From: a virus | DNA: 64,000 bases | Direction: 5' to 3' (one strand) | IMG/VR virus record: IMGVR_UViG_3300015371_000010 | Coordinates: 1 to 64,000 of that record | The notes under the pieces: model-generated | What the model was told of the DNA's origin: nothing | The model's database searches: none | Seen by the model: the letters and a program-made list of their open reading frames with translations, nothing else | Part shown: piece after piece, positions 39,860-48,225 of the stretch | How positions within the stretch are numbered: position 1 is the stretch's first letter | How the letters are laid out: every line of letters starts with the position of its first letter | Position numbers and translations under genes: made by a program

Positions 39860-41193
39860 TGCCCGGTTACGACGCGCCCCTGGACCTGGCCGAGATCCCG
39901 ACTCCGAGTTGGAACCCGGCAACGGGCCGGAACCAGCTCTACACCAAGACCGACGACGTGTTGTACCGGAAGAACTCGGCCGGCATCGAGACCCCGATCG
40001 GGCTGGGCCAGCCGGGCTACGAGGTACGGGGCGGCTGCAACATCCCGTTGAACTCTACGGGTGCAACCACCGGCTGGCTCCAGATCACAGGTACGCCCAC
40101 GACGATCACCGTCGACCCATTGATGGGCGGAATGGCGCTGGGCAGCAACGGGCTCACCGTGCCAGTGACCGGCTACTACCTCGTCACCGGGATCGCCTCG
40201 TTCAACACCGGCTCCTCGGCCACCGGGCGCAAAGGTGTCGGGGTCGGGATCAACGGGGCGCTTCCCACGAACGCGCAGCTCGTGGACACCAACGCCAACA
40301 ACGCCTCGGGGAATCTACCGGTCTCATACTGCCTGGCGCTGAATGCCGGGGACACTCTTGGGGTCTGGCGCTACATCGACGCAGCGAACATCTTCAACGG
40401 GGTCACCGGTGTCCTCCAAGCGGTGCTGCTCTCCGGTGGGAGCAGCGCTCCGGCGGCGGCTGGGTTCCGGGGACCGGGCCAGACCCTCTCCAATGCGGCG
40501 GTTGCCGCTGTGGACCTTTCCGCTACGCCGGACCACAACATCGGTGGGGTGTTCTCCGTCGCCGGGAGTGTGGTCACGGTGGCGCGGGCCGGGGTCTACG
40601 CCTTCTCCGCCAACGTCACCTTCGACGCGGTGGGGGCGGGCGGTCGGCGGCTGCTGACTCTGGAGACGTGGACTGGTGCCGATCCCGGAGTCAGCCTTGC
40701 CACCCAATTGGGTCGTGCAGAGATAGCCGCCTCATCGGCCTCCTACTTCAGCGCCGTCGTCGCCGATCAGGCCAACCTCGCGGCGGGGGCGAAACTGCGG
40801 TTGGCGGCCTATCAGATCAGCGGCGGGACCATGAGCATCCTCCCCGCCTCGAACCTCGCGCCGAGGCTCAACGTCCACCAGGTGCCGACCGCGCTGTTCT
40901 CTGCCCCGGACATCCCCTGGACCTCGCTGACGCCCACCGCGAACATGACCGGGACCATCCAGTACACCCGTAGGTCGGGCAACGTCTACGTGGAGATGGC
41001 GGGCAGCAAGTCCGGCACGTCCGGTGCCATCCTGGCCACCCTCCCGCCCGGCTGCTGGCCGGCAGTGCAGGTGATCCGCCCTGCCGTGCAGGCGGGGGGA
41101 GTGCAGTCCGGGGTCTTCGTGGACACCGTCGGCAACATCAAGTCCGACTATGGCACCGGTGCCTACGGCGGCTTCTCGTTCCCGGCGGCCTGA
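39859..41193 (+). CDS. Tail fibre protein with C1q/TNF-like domain
   Basis: 444 aa. Shares its N-terminal 15 residues with the preceding gene. Two jelly-roll parts (VPVTGYYLVTGIASFNTGSS; VARAGVYAFSANVTFDAVGA) have the typical C1q/TNF-like 'GxYxxxAxVxF' strand. C-terminus YVEMAGSKSGTSGAILATLP looks like a fibre tip. Adsorption device. Confidence 0.8.
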   Translation: MPGYDAPLDLAEIPTPSWNPATGRNQLYTKTDDVLYRKNSAGIETPIGLGQPGYEVRGGCNIPLNSTGATTGWLQITGTPTTITVDPLMGGMALGSNGLTVPVTGYYLVTGIASFNTGSSATGRKGVGVGINGALPTNAQLVDTNANNASGNLPVSYCLALNAGDTLGVWRYIDAANIFNGVTGVLQAVLLSGGSSAPAAAGFRGPGQTLSNAAVAAVDLSATPDHNIGGVFSVAGSVVTVARAGVYAFSANVTFDAVGAGGRRLLTLETWTGADPGVSLATQLGRAEIAASSASYFSAVVADQANLAAGAKLRLAAYQISGGTMSILPASNLAPRLNVHQVPTALFSAPDIPWTSLTPTANMTGTIQYTRRSGNVYVEMAGSKSGTSGAILATLPPGCWPAVQVIRPAVQAGGVQSGVFVDTVGNIKSDYGTGAYGGFSFPAA

Positions 41194-41204
41194 GAGGAGA
41201 CGAT

Positions 41205-41246
41205 ATGAGCTATCTGACCCAGAGTGCCATTGCGGCGGACAACTAG
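41205..41246 (+). CDS. 13-codon ORF, possible relic or leader peptide
   Basis: MSYLTQSAIAADN behind a perfect GAGAGGAGACGAT ribosome site, ending 8 nt before the holin gene. The start resembles longer phage proteins beginning SYLTQSxIAxD, so this may be a gene truncated by a TAG, or a leader peptide that couples to the holin. Confidence 0.35.
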   Translation: MSYLTQSAIAADN

Positions 41247-41254
41247 GAGGAGTC

Positions 41255-41527
41255 ATGAAGCTCGACGGAGACATCATCAAGAACGAGCCGGTGCTGATCA
41301 CCGGATTCGTGGAGGCCGTGCTGGTGCTGCTGCTGGCCTTCGGTGTGGACCTGGACAACGACAAGATCGCCGCGATCATGGCGGTGGTCACCATCGGCCT
41401 GGCCATCCTGGCGCGGAAGTTCACCACGCCCACCAACAAGGTCACCCCGCAGCCGGAGGCTGAGGACAAGCCGATGTTCCCCGAGGAGCCGCCCCCAGCG
41501 CCGCCGCCAGTGCCGCCGAGCGTCTAG
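41255..41527 (+). CDS. Holin-like membrane protein
   Basis: 90 aa. Short N-terminus, TM1 (VLITGFVEAVLVLLLAFGVD), a short acidic loop, TM2 (KIAAIMAVVTIGLAILARKF), then a Pro/Glu tail (EEPPPAPPPVPP). This resembles two-TM holins found beside actinophage lysins. GGAGGAG is an excellent ribosome site. The CHAP-type hydrolase lies 1.8 kb downstream. Confidence 0.7.
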   Translation: MKLDGDIIKNEPVLITGFVEAVLVLLLAFGVDLDNDKIAAIMAVVTIGLAILARKFTTPTNKVTPQPEAEDKPMFPEEPPPAPPPVPPSV

Positions 41528-41561
41528 CCAGCGATGAGACCATCTGAACAAGGAGGCAGCC

Positions 41562-41888
41562 ATGCCAGGAACCACCCCCGCCCAGGGCTTTCGCGTCCCG
41601 GTGGCCGGCGATGACCCCGATGTCGTAGACGACATGACCCAGCTCGCCAAGATGATCGAGAAGCGGGTGATCGGGGTCTACGCCAATGCATCCGCGCGAG
41701 ACACCGCGACCGCAGCGGCCGGGCTGGAGGAGGGCATGTTCGCCTTCACCAGGGACAACAACCAGGTCTACTACTTCGATGGTGCGACCTGGCAGGCCTG
41801 GCCGGCGATCCCGCCGGCGATCACCTCGGGCACCTCGGTCCCGCCGAACTCCAGCGGCAACAACGGCGACGTGTTCTTCCAGGTGTAG
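41562..41888 (+). CDS. Small tail/fibre protein (108 aa)
   Basis: MPGTTPAQGFRVPVAGDDPD and the strand pattern FAFTRDNNQVYYFDGATWQA are typical of phage fibre-associated proteins. GGAGGCAGCC precedes the ATG. No specific function. Confidence 0.65.
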   Translation: MPGTTPAQGFRVPVAGDDPDVVDDMTQLAKMIEKRVIGVYANASARDTATAAAGLEEGMFAFTRDNNQVYYFDGATWQAWPAIPPAITSGTSVPPNSSGNNGDVFFQV

Positions 41889-41890
41889 TA

Positions 41891-42994
41891 GTGGCGCTCT
41901 ACCAGAAGGTCGACGACGAGTGGGTGCTCTGCCAGCGCCCCTACGTCAAGTACTCCGGGATCTGGACCGCCTGCACCAACGCCTACGTGAAGCGGTCCGG
42001 AGTCTGGGTCAAGGCCTACTCCTACGACACCACGCCTCCGGTCAAGCCCGAGGTCGGGCTGATCCTGGTCGAGGACTTCGACACCGTCGGTGGCAAGAAG
42101 ACCCTGAAGACCCGCTACATCCGGGTCGGGGTGCGGATGCCGCTCGCGGCCCACGACCCCACGGTGCCGATGATCCGGGTGCTCACCGACTACGGCGGTC
42201 AGGCGCCGACCACGCCGTTCGGTGGCACCTACACCTCGCAGACCGACAGCAGCTACCCCTACGAGCCCTGGAGCGACTGGACCTACGGGGCTGGTCGGCA
42301 CGGAGACAACTCCAAGCTGATCTACAAGCAGTGGCCGCGGAACGCCACCGACGGCACCCAGCTCAAGGGCGACACCAACTACCACTTCGGGGCCTGGGCG
42401 GTGGACCAGAACGGAAACTGGTCGCTGGCCACCCAGGCTCAGCTGAACATCCCCAAGGGCGGGGTGGATGAGCCCCGGGTGCTCAAGCGCGAGGTCGGCT
42501 TCCTGCCCAACGCCACCGGCTCCTGGAAGCGGAACGAGTGGGCGGCTGGTCGGCTGATCCAGCAGAAGTCCCCGCGCTCGATGGGGCTGTGGATGTACGG
42601 CCGGCAGTTCCCGGACAACTTCAGCACCAAGTCCCGGATCACCTCGGCCCAGGTCTACATCTACCGGCACAACGACTCGGGTGCGGCCAACGCCAACATC
42701 TACATGTTCTGGCACGCCTACAAGAACACCGCCGACTTGCCGGCCACCGGCGGCGCGATCGTGCGCAACCAGACCCAGAAGCTGGGCCAGCTGGCCAAGG
42801 GCCAGGGCAAGTGGTTCGACCTGCCCGGCCAGTTCCGGGACGACATCAAGGACGGCTCGGCCAAGGGGTTCGGGCTGGACTGGAAGGACCCGGCCAAGGC
42901 CGACGCCAACGCCAACGACTACTCCCTGGTGGCCACTACCGCCGAGGTCCCGCGGTGCGGCGAGATCCACATCATCTGGGAAGAGGACGTGTAG
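41891..42994 (+). CDS. Minor tail protein (367 aa)
   Basis: GTG start. N-terminal SH3-like repeats (WVLCQRPYVKYSGIWTACTN / AYVKRSGVWVKAYSYDT) and a C-terminal beta domain (SRITSAQVYIYRHNDSGAAN). Likely a structural or adsorption component. The region 42995-43036 contains only the next ribosome site. Confidence 0.7.
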   Translation: MALYQKVDDEWVLCQRPYVKYSGIWTACTNAYVKRSGVWVKAYSYDTTPPVKPEVGLILVEDFDTVGGKKTLKTRYIRVGVRMPLAAHDPTVPMIRVLTDYGGQAPTTPFGGTYTSQTDSSYPYEPWSDWTYGAGRHGDNSKLIYKQWPRNATDGTQLKGDTNYHFGAWAVDQNGNWSLATQAQLNIPKGGVDEPRVLKREVGFLPNATGSWKRNEWAAGRLIQQKSPRSMGLWMYGRQFPDNFSTKSRITSAQVYIYRHNDSGAANANIYMFWHAYKNTADLPATGGAIVRNQTQKLGQLAKGQGKWFDLPGQFRDDIKDGSAKGFGLDWKDPAKADANANDYSLVATTAEVPRCGEIHIIWEEDV

Positions 42995-43036
42995 TTCGGG
43001 CACCGTACGACTAGGCAACTAGGGAAGGATGAAGAC

Positions 43037-43363
43037 ATGACCGCCAATCCGTATGAGCACGAGACCTCCGACTCCGACATCGAGATGGATGAGGGTGGCA
43101 GCGGCATCAAGGGGCAGATCGTGTACCCCGACCGTGAGGTGGACGCCGAGCAGGCGGGCCGGTTTGCGGCCATGAAGGAGGACGCGCTCAACCCGGACCG
43201 CCCGGATCAGAGCGGCTGGCAGAACCCGGCCGACCGGCCTGGTGAGGTGGAGGACGCCGAGGGCGCCGCCGAGGGCAAGCCCGGCGACGAGACCGGTGAA
43301 GAGACCGAGCCCGAGGGTGTTGGCGGCAATCCCTACGGCGACGGCAGCGACACGGAGGAGTAA
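43037..43363 (+). CDS. Acidic low-complexity protein (108 aa)
   Basis: Highly acidic with repeated Glu/Asp/Gly (DEGGSGIKGQIVYPDREVDA, then EDAEGAAEGKPGDETGEETE). Likely disordered; could be a chaperone-like or inhibitor protein. It overlaps the next start by one base. Confidence 0.6.
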   Translation: MTANPYEHETSDSDIEMDEGGSGIKGQIVYPDREVDAEQAGRFAAMKEDALNPDRPDQSGWQNPADRPGEVEDAEGAAEGKPGDETGEETEPEGVGGNPYGDGSDTEE

Positions 43364-43773
43364 TGGCATATCGCGCCAGCGTGTGCGCACGCAATGCAGA
43401 GAACGACCGGCACAACGCCCCGGGCTACTGCCTACAGCAGGTGCGCACCTGGTGCGGTATCCCAGCCAGGTACGGGACCGCAGCCCTGGCCTGGGCCAAC
43501 ACCAATGACCGGCACACCGATCGGCGCCCTCCGCGTGGTGCCCCGGTGTTCTGGACCGGGGGCTCTCGGAGCTATGGCCATATCGCGCTGAGCCTGGGAG
43601 ACCGGAATAAGGACGGCACCTTCATGGTGCGCTCCACCGACGTGAACGGCTATGGCGGAGTCGGCACGGTGGACCTGGGCTGGATCGAGCGGAACTGGCA
43701 CCTGAAGTACGTCGGCTGGTCCTGGGACCTCAATGAGGTCCGAATCCCGCACTCCAAGGGCAAGAACCGCTAG
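43363..43773 (+). CDS. CHAP/NlpC-like cell wall hydrolase
   Basis: 136 aa. Catalytic Cys in APGYCLQQVRTWCGIPARYG and His in SRSYGHIALSLGDRNKDG with a PRGAPVFW segment before it, the order of CHAP or NlpC/P60-type peptidases. Presumably cleaves peptidoglycan in lysis. Small for a full endolysin (no binding domain), so it may act with the holin at 41255. Confidence 0.7.
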   Translation: MAYRASVCARNAENDRHNAPGYCLQQVRTWCGIPARYGTAALAWANTNDRHTDRRPPRGAPVFWTGGSRSYGHIALSLGDRNKDGTFMVRSTDVNGYGGVGTVDLGWIERNWHLKYVGWSWDLNEVRIPHSKGKNR

Positions 43774-43784
43774 ATGTAGTGGAT

Positions 43785-43796
43785 AGGATGGAGTCA
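43785..43796 (+). promoter_or_regulatory. -10-like TAGGAT spaced for leaderless start
   Basis: TAGGAT (43785-43790), GGAGTC, then ATG 43797. Preceded by GATGTAGTGGAT, a 12-mer also inside the promoter at 14788-14816. The only gap before the terminase operon. Confidence 0.55.
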
Positions 43797-44113
43797 TGGT
43801 CAGCGCCTGCATGATCACCGGCTCCTTCACCACTTCGCAGGGACGACCGGTCCAGGGCCTGGTCCGGTTCATACCCAGCAGGCTCTGGGTGGTGGTAGAC
43901 AACATCACCTGGGCCTGTCTGGCGCCCACGATCCAGACCGGCAGGGACGGCAGCTTCACTGCCTGGGTCACGGCCACCGACAACGATGCGGTGCCCTGGA
44001 CCTACCAGGTGGAGACACCAGCCGGCATCTGGACCACCTACATCCCCTGGATCGCCTCCGGCTACGCGCTGCCTGACCTGTTGCACGGCCATGGAGTAGA
44101 ACACTCCACATGA
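43797..44113 (+). CDS. Small beta-sandwich structural protein (105 aa)
   Basis: MVSACMITGSFTTSQGRPVQ and WTYQVETPAGIWTTYIPWIA suggest an Ig- or CBM-like virion domain. Overlaps the terminase gene by 4 nt. Unassigned function. Confidence 0.6.
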
Positions 44114-45612
44114 CGCTGATGCTGGGTCGGGCCCCCAGGACCGATGATGAGCTGTACGAGCTGGTCAAGGTCATGTGGGGGATCACCATCCCCCGGCACA
44201 AGGTGTGCGGCGAGCACGATGCCCCCTTCGACGCCTTCGCCTGCGCCTACTTCAACCGCGAGCCGCAGATCCTGATCCACGGCTCTCGTGGTCTGTCCGG
44301 GAAGTCCCGGCTGCTCTCCATCCTGGGCATCACCATGGCCGCGGTGAAGGGCTCGGACGTGAACATCGTCGGTGGCTCGCTGAACCAGTCGATCAACATC
44401 CACAACACCATCCGCGATGCCTGGGAGTCCGAGCACGCCCCGAACTACCTGGTCCGCGAGGAGAGCGCCACCAAGATCCGGCTGTTCAACAAGGCCGTGA
44501 TCATGCCGCTGACCGCCAGCCAGAAGACCGTGCGTGGCCCGCACCCACCGACCCTGTTGCTGGATGAGATCGACGAGATGGACCAGGCCATCTTCGATGC
44601 GGCCAAGGGCCAGCCGATGCCGCAGCAGAACTGGCGCGGGGAGATCGTCCGGCCGCAGACCGCGATGAGCTCGACCTGGCAGTACCCGGACAAGACCTTC
44701 GCGCACGAGTACCAGCGCTTCCAGGAGGAGGGGCTGCCGATCTTCACCTGGTGCTACCGGGACACCTCCAACCCGATCGATGGCTGGCTGGACCAGGAGA
44801 CCATCGACCAGAAGAAGCGCGAGATCCCGACCGAGATGTGGCGGGTGGAGTACGACCTGGGTGAGCCCTCGATCGGCAACCGTGCCATCGACTCCCAGGC
44901 GGTGGAGGAGATGTTCTCACTGCCCACCGACACCATCCACGAGTCGGTGCAGAAGGAGCGCCAGGAGTACCGGTTCGAGAACCCGAACTCCTCCGCGGAG
45001 TACGTGATCAGTGCGGACTGGGCTCAGGCCCAGGACTGGACGGTGATCACGGTGACCGATGTGAGCTTCTTCCCGGTCCGGGTGGTGCACTGGCTGCGGA
45101 TGCGCCGGCACCCCTACCCAGTGATGATCGGGCACTTCAACCGGCTGATGAAGGAGTACAACGCCGAGGGCATCCACGATGCCACTGGGCTCGGAGCCGT
45201 GGTCGCGGACTACGTGGACCGGCGGGCCCGGGGCTTCCTGATGACCGGTGCCCAGCGGGACAACATGCTCAGCGAGTACATCTCCGCGGTGGAGAACGGG
45301 AAGTGGCGCGCCCCTCGGATCCCGGTCTTCTACAAGTCCCACCTGTATGCCTCGGTGGAGATGATCTACGCGCGCGGCAAGGAGTTCCACCTGCCCGACG
45401 AGATCTGCTCGATGGCGCTGGGCTGGCGGCTGGTCTCCAAGCGGGCCATCCCGGCCCAGCCGATCATGGTGCCCGGTGACCACGGCCCGACCTGGATCGA
45501 GAAGGAGATGCAGGAGAACCGGGACGCCAAGCGGAAGCCAGGTCCCTGGGTGGTCGGCTCGGTGCAGAACAAGTCCGATGAGGTGCCCGAGGAGTTCGAC
45601 CTGATGGTCTGA
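44110..45612 (+). CDS. terL: Terminase large subunit
   Basis: 500 aa. ATPase: Walker A-like IHGSRGLSGKSRLLSIL and Walker B LLLDEIDEMDQ. Nuclease (RNase H-like): YVISADWAQAQDWTVITVTD, then GIHDATGLGAVVADYVDRR, and a later Asp region. It packages DNA into the prohead through the portal encoded after the small divergent gene. Length is normal for the family. Confidence 0.95.
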   Translation: MTLMLGRAPRTDDELYELVKVMWGITIPRHKVCGEHDAPFDAFACAYFNREPQILIHGSRGLSGKSRLLSILGITMAAVKGSDVNIVGGSLNQSINIHNTIRDAWESEHAPNYLVREESATKIRLFNKAVIMPLTASQKTVRGPHPPTLLLDEIDEMDQAIFDAAKGQPMPQQNWRGEIVRPQTAMSSTWQYPDKTFAHEYQRFQEEGLPIFTWCYRDTSNPIDGWLDQETIDQKKREIPTEMWRVEYDLGEPSIGNRAIDSQAVEEMFSLPTDTIHESVQKERQEYRFENPNSSAEYVISADWAQAQDWTVITVTDVSFFPVRVVHWLRMRRHPYPVMIGHFNRLMKEYNAEGIHDATGLGAVVADYVDRRARGFLMTGAQRDNMLSEYISAVENGKWRAPRIPVFYKSHLYASVEMIYARGKEFHLPDEICSMALGWRLVSKRAIPAQPIMVPGDHGPTWIEKEMQENRDAKRKPGPWVVGSVQNKSDEVPEEFDLMV

Positions 45613-45620
45613 ACATGAGA

Positions 45621-45653
45621 CAGCCCCTGATGCCTCGGGTACACCAGGGGCTG
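45621..45653. terminator. Bidirectional hairpin between convergent genes
   Basis: CAGCCCCTG (45621-45629) and CAGGGGCTG (45645-45653) form a 9-bp stem between the terminase stop and the minus-strand gene's 3' end. U-tracts are weak in both directions. Confidence 0.6.
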
Positions 45654-45666
45654 GGTCTCGTGGAGC

Positions 45667-46275
45667 TCAGGACTCGGGCGAGACGAACTGGCCGGTGTCC
45701 GGGTCGCGCGGCAGGTCGCCGGGCAGGGTGTTGTCCGGGTGCGGGTCGTCCGGGTTGGACGGCAGGTCGCCGGGCAGGGTGTTGTCCGGGTGCGGCTGGG
45801 AGTCGTCGGGCTCGGTGGCTCCGCTGTCCTGGCCATCGTCCGGCTCGGGCGGCTCCTCGGTGCTGCCGTCCGGCGGAGGCTCTTCGGAGCCGGTGTCGCC
45901 ACCAGTGTCGGGCTCGACCGGGGTCTCCGGGTTTGCACCGATCTGGTTGAGCTCGTCGATCTGCTCGTTGATCGCGTCTGCGGCCTGGCTGGCCTGGTCA
46001 AGGGCCTCCTGGAGCTGCTGCTGCATCGCAGCGTCGTCGAGCTCCTCGTCGGCCAGGGCCTGGTTGGCGGCGTCCAGAGCCTCCTGGAGCTCCTGAACCT
46101 TGCCGGCGAACCGGGCGTTGATGTCGTCCACGGCGGACTGAAGGTCTGCCACCGACTTGCTGAGATCTGCCATGCGCTTCTCCATCTGGTCGAGAGTGTC
46201 AATGATGTAGAACAGCAGCTGTCGATCCGACAGGCCACTCAGGGGAACGAGCACCCTGGTCTCGGGGTCAGCCAT
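45667..46275 (-). CDS. Coiled-coil protein with Pro/Asp repeats, minus strand
   Basis: 202 aa, the only leftward gene in the structural block. Residues 20-115 are a long coiled coil (MEKRMADLSKSVADLQSAVD, QEALDAANQALADEELDDAA). The C-terminal 90 residues are acidic and end in two copies of HPDNTLPGDLP. TAAGTT-GAGGCT precedes the ATG, a leaderless-type start. Possibly a scaffold, fibre chaperone or virion protein; it has its own promoter, suggesting distinct timing. Confidence 0.75.
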   Translation of the reverse strand: MADPETRVLVPLSGLSDRQLLFYIIDTLDQMEKRMADLSKSVADLQSAVDDINARFAGKVQELQEALDAANQALADEELDDAAMQQQLQEALDQASQAADAINEQIDELNQIGANPETPVEPDTGGDTGSEEPPPDGSTEEPPEPDDGQDSGATEPDDSQPHPDNTLPGDLPSNPDDPHPDNTLPGDLPRDPDTGQFVSPES

Positions 46276-46328
46276 AGCCTCAACTTAGTCAGTCTGTCTA
46301 GGCGTGACATCGCTGCGACGATGGGGGC

Positions 46329-48224
46329 ATGGCAGACGTTCGGCTTCCTCAGGGCGACATCTCCACCTGGGACGAGGACAACGCCGGGGATGAGATCCCG
46401 CAGCGCGTCGGACCCATGGAGGAGCTCGGTGTCACCGGGGTCAAGCGCGTCTCCGGCTACATCGACGAGGAGTTCCTGCCGGCACTGCGTGGCCGCAAGG
46501 CGGTCCGGGTCTACCGGGAGATGTCGGCCAACGACTCGATGGTCGGCGCCCTGCTGTTCAGCATCGACAAGCTGATCCGCGAGGTGGAGTGGAAGGTGCT
46601 CCCCGCCGAGCAGACCGATGAGGGGGTGCTGGCCCAGGAGTTCCTGGAGTCCTGCATGGAGGACATGTCCCACAGCTGGGACGACTTCATCGGTGAGGTG
46701 CTCTCCATGATGATCTACGGCTGGAGCTGGCACGAGATCGTCTACAAGCGTCGGATCGGGCCCTGGGAGAAGGACCCGAGGAAGCGGAGCAAGTACGAGG
46801 ATGGGCTGATCGGCTGGCGGAAGATGCCGATCCGGGCGCAGGAGACGATGCTGCGGTGGAGCTTCGACGAGACCGGTGGAGTCCGTGCGTTGGTCCAGAT
46901 GGCGCCGCCCCGCTACCAGACCACGGTGATCCCGATCGAGAAGTCGATCCTGTTCCGCACCAGCATCGCCAAGGGCAACCCGGAGGGTGTCTCCTTGCTC
47001 CGTACCGCCTACCGGGCCTGGTACTTCAAGAAGCGGCTCGAAGAGTTCGAGGCGATCGGGGTGGAGCGCGACCTGGCCGGCATGCCCGTCGGTAGGGTCC
47101 CCGCCGACTACCTGACCGCTCAGAAGGGCACGCCCCAGGCCAAGACGGTGGAGGCCTTCCGGAAGATGGTCCGAGGCGTCCGCCGGGACGAGAACGAAGG
47201 CCTGGTGCTGCCCACCCAGTACGACCCGGACACCAAGCAGCCGCTGTTCGACTTCGAGCTGATGAGCTCGGGTGGCACCCGGCAGTTCGACACCAACTCG
47301 ATCATCCAGCGCTATGAGCAGCGGATCCTGATGAGCGTGCTGGCCGACTTCATCCTGGTCGGCCACGAGTCCACCGGCTCCTACTCGCTGCACACCGACA
47401 AGACCGGCATCTTCCGGGCCGCGCTGAACGCGATCACCAAGGCCATCGCGGACACCCTGAACCGGTACGCGGTGCCCCGGCTGTTCGCGGTCAACGGCTG
47501 GAAGCTGGACCAGCTGCCTCGGTTCGAGCCCACCAACGTCGACCCGCCTGACCTGCAGCAACTGGCTGCCTTCATCTCCTCCACCGCCGGCGCCGGCATG
47601 CAGTGGTTCCCGGACCCGGAGCTGGAGAAGTACGTCCGCGAGATCGCCCGCCTGCCGGAGATGACCGACGAGGACGTGGACTACAAGAGGATGATGCTGG
47701 AGCAGGAGAAGGCGATGGAGTACGGGCAGAGCCAGATGGAGCTGCTCGGGATCCAGCAGAAGGCCGAGCTCACCGCCCAGGGCATGACCCCGGAGCAGGC
47801 CGAGATGCACGCCGCGACCCCACACCCAGCCACCCAGGAGCAGGAGCTGCAGATGCAGGAGCAGCAGATGGCCCTGCAGAACCAGCCGCCGCCGGAAGAC
47901 CCGAACGCGGAGAAGCAGCACGGCCGGGAGCTGCAGCGGATGCAGGCCGAGGAGAAGGTGGCCCAGTCCGCGCACGGCCGGGAGAAGGAGAAGCTGCGGC
48001 TCCAGGACGTGATGGCCGAGCGCGACCACAAGCGAACCAAGGAGCAGTTGCGGCTCAAGGATCGCTCGGCTGCCCAGCAGGCCAAGCTGCAGAGTCAGTC
48101 CATGAAGGACAAGGCCAAGTTCGGTCGTCCGGTGGCCGGGAAGAAGCAGCCGGCCACGCCGCCCAAGAAGGGGGCGGCCAAGAAGATGCCACCGCGGAAG
48201 CAGCCGCCGAAGAAGAGAGGCTGA
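46329..48224 (+). CDS. Portal protein
   Basis: 631 aa. Core pattern MSANDSMVGALLFSIDKLIR...EVEWKVLPAE...MMIYGWSWHEIVYKRR...FRTSIAKGNPEGVSLLRTAY is typical of phage portals of the DUF935/Mu gp29 type. The last 170 residues are Gln/Lys-rich helices (KLRLQDVMAERDHKRTKEQL) ending in a Lys-rich tail. Forms the packaging vertex dodecamer. GACGAT sits 6 nt before the ATG. Confidence 0.88.
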   Translation: MADVRLPQGDISTWDEDNAGDEIPQRVGPMEELGVTGVKRVSGYIDEEFLPALRGRKAVRVYREMSANDSMVGALLFSIDKLIREVEWKVLPAEQTDEGVLAQEFLESCMEDMSHSWDDFIGEVLSMMIYGWSWHEIVYKRRIGPWEKDPRKRSKYEDGLIGWRKMPIRAQETMLRWSFDETGGVRALVQMAPPRYQTTVIPIEKSILFRTSIAKGNPEGVSLLRTAYRAWYFKKRLEEFEAIGVERDLAGMPVGRVPADYLTAQKGTPQAKTVEAFRKMVRGVRRDENEGLVLPTQYDPDTKQPLFDFELMSSGGTRQFDTNSIIQRYEQRILMSVLADFILVGHESTGSYSLHTDKTGIFRAALNAITKAIADTLNRYAVPRLFAVNGWKLDQLPRFEPTNVDPPDLQQLAAFISSTAGAGMQWFPDPELEKYVREIARLPEMTDEDVDYKRMMLEQEKAMEYGQSQMELLGIQQKAELTAQGMTPEQAEMHAATPHPATQEQELQMQEQQMALQNQPPPEDPNAEKQHGRELQRMQAEEKVAQSAHGREKEKLRLQDVMAERDHKRTKEQLRLKDRSAAQQAKLQSQSMKDKAKFGRPVAGKKQPATPPKKGAAKKMPPRKQPPKKRG

Positions 48225-48225
48225 G

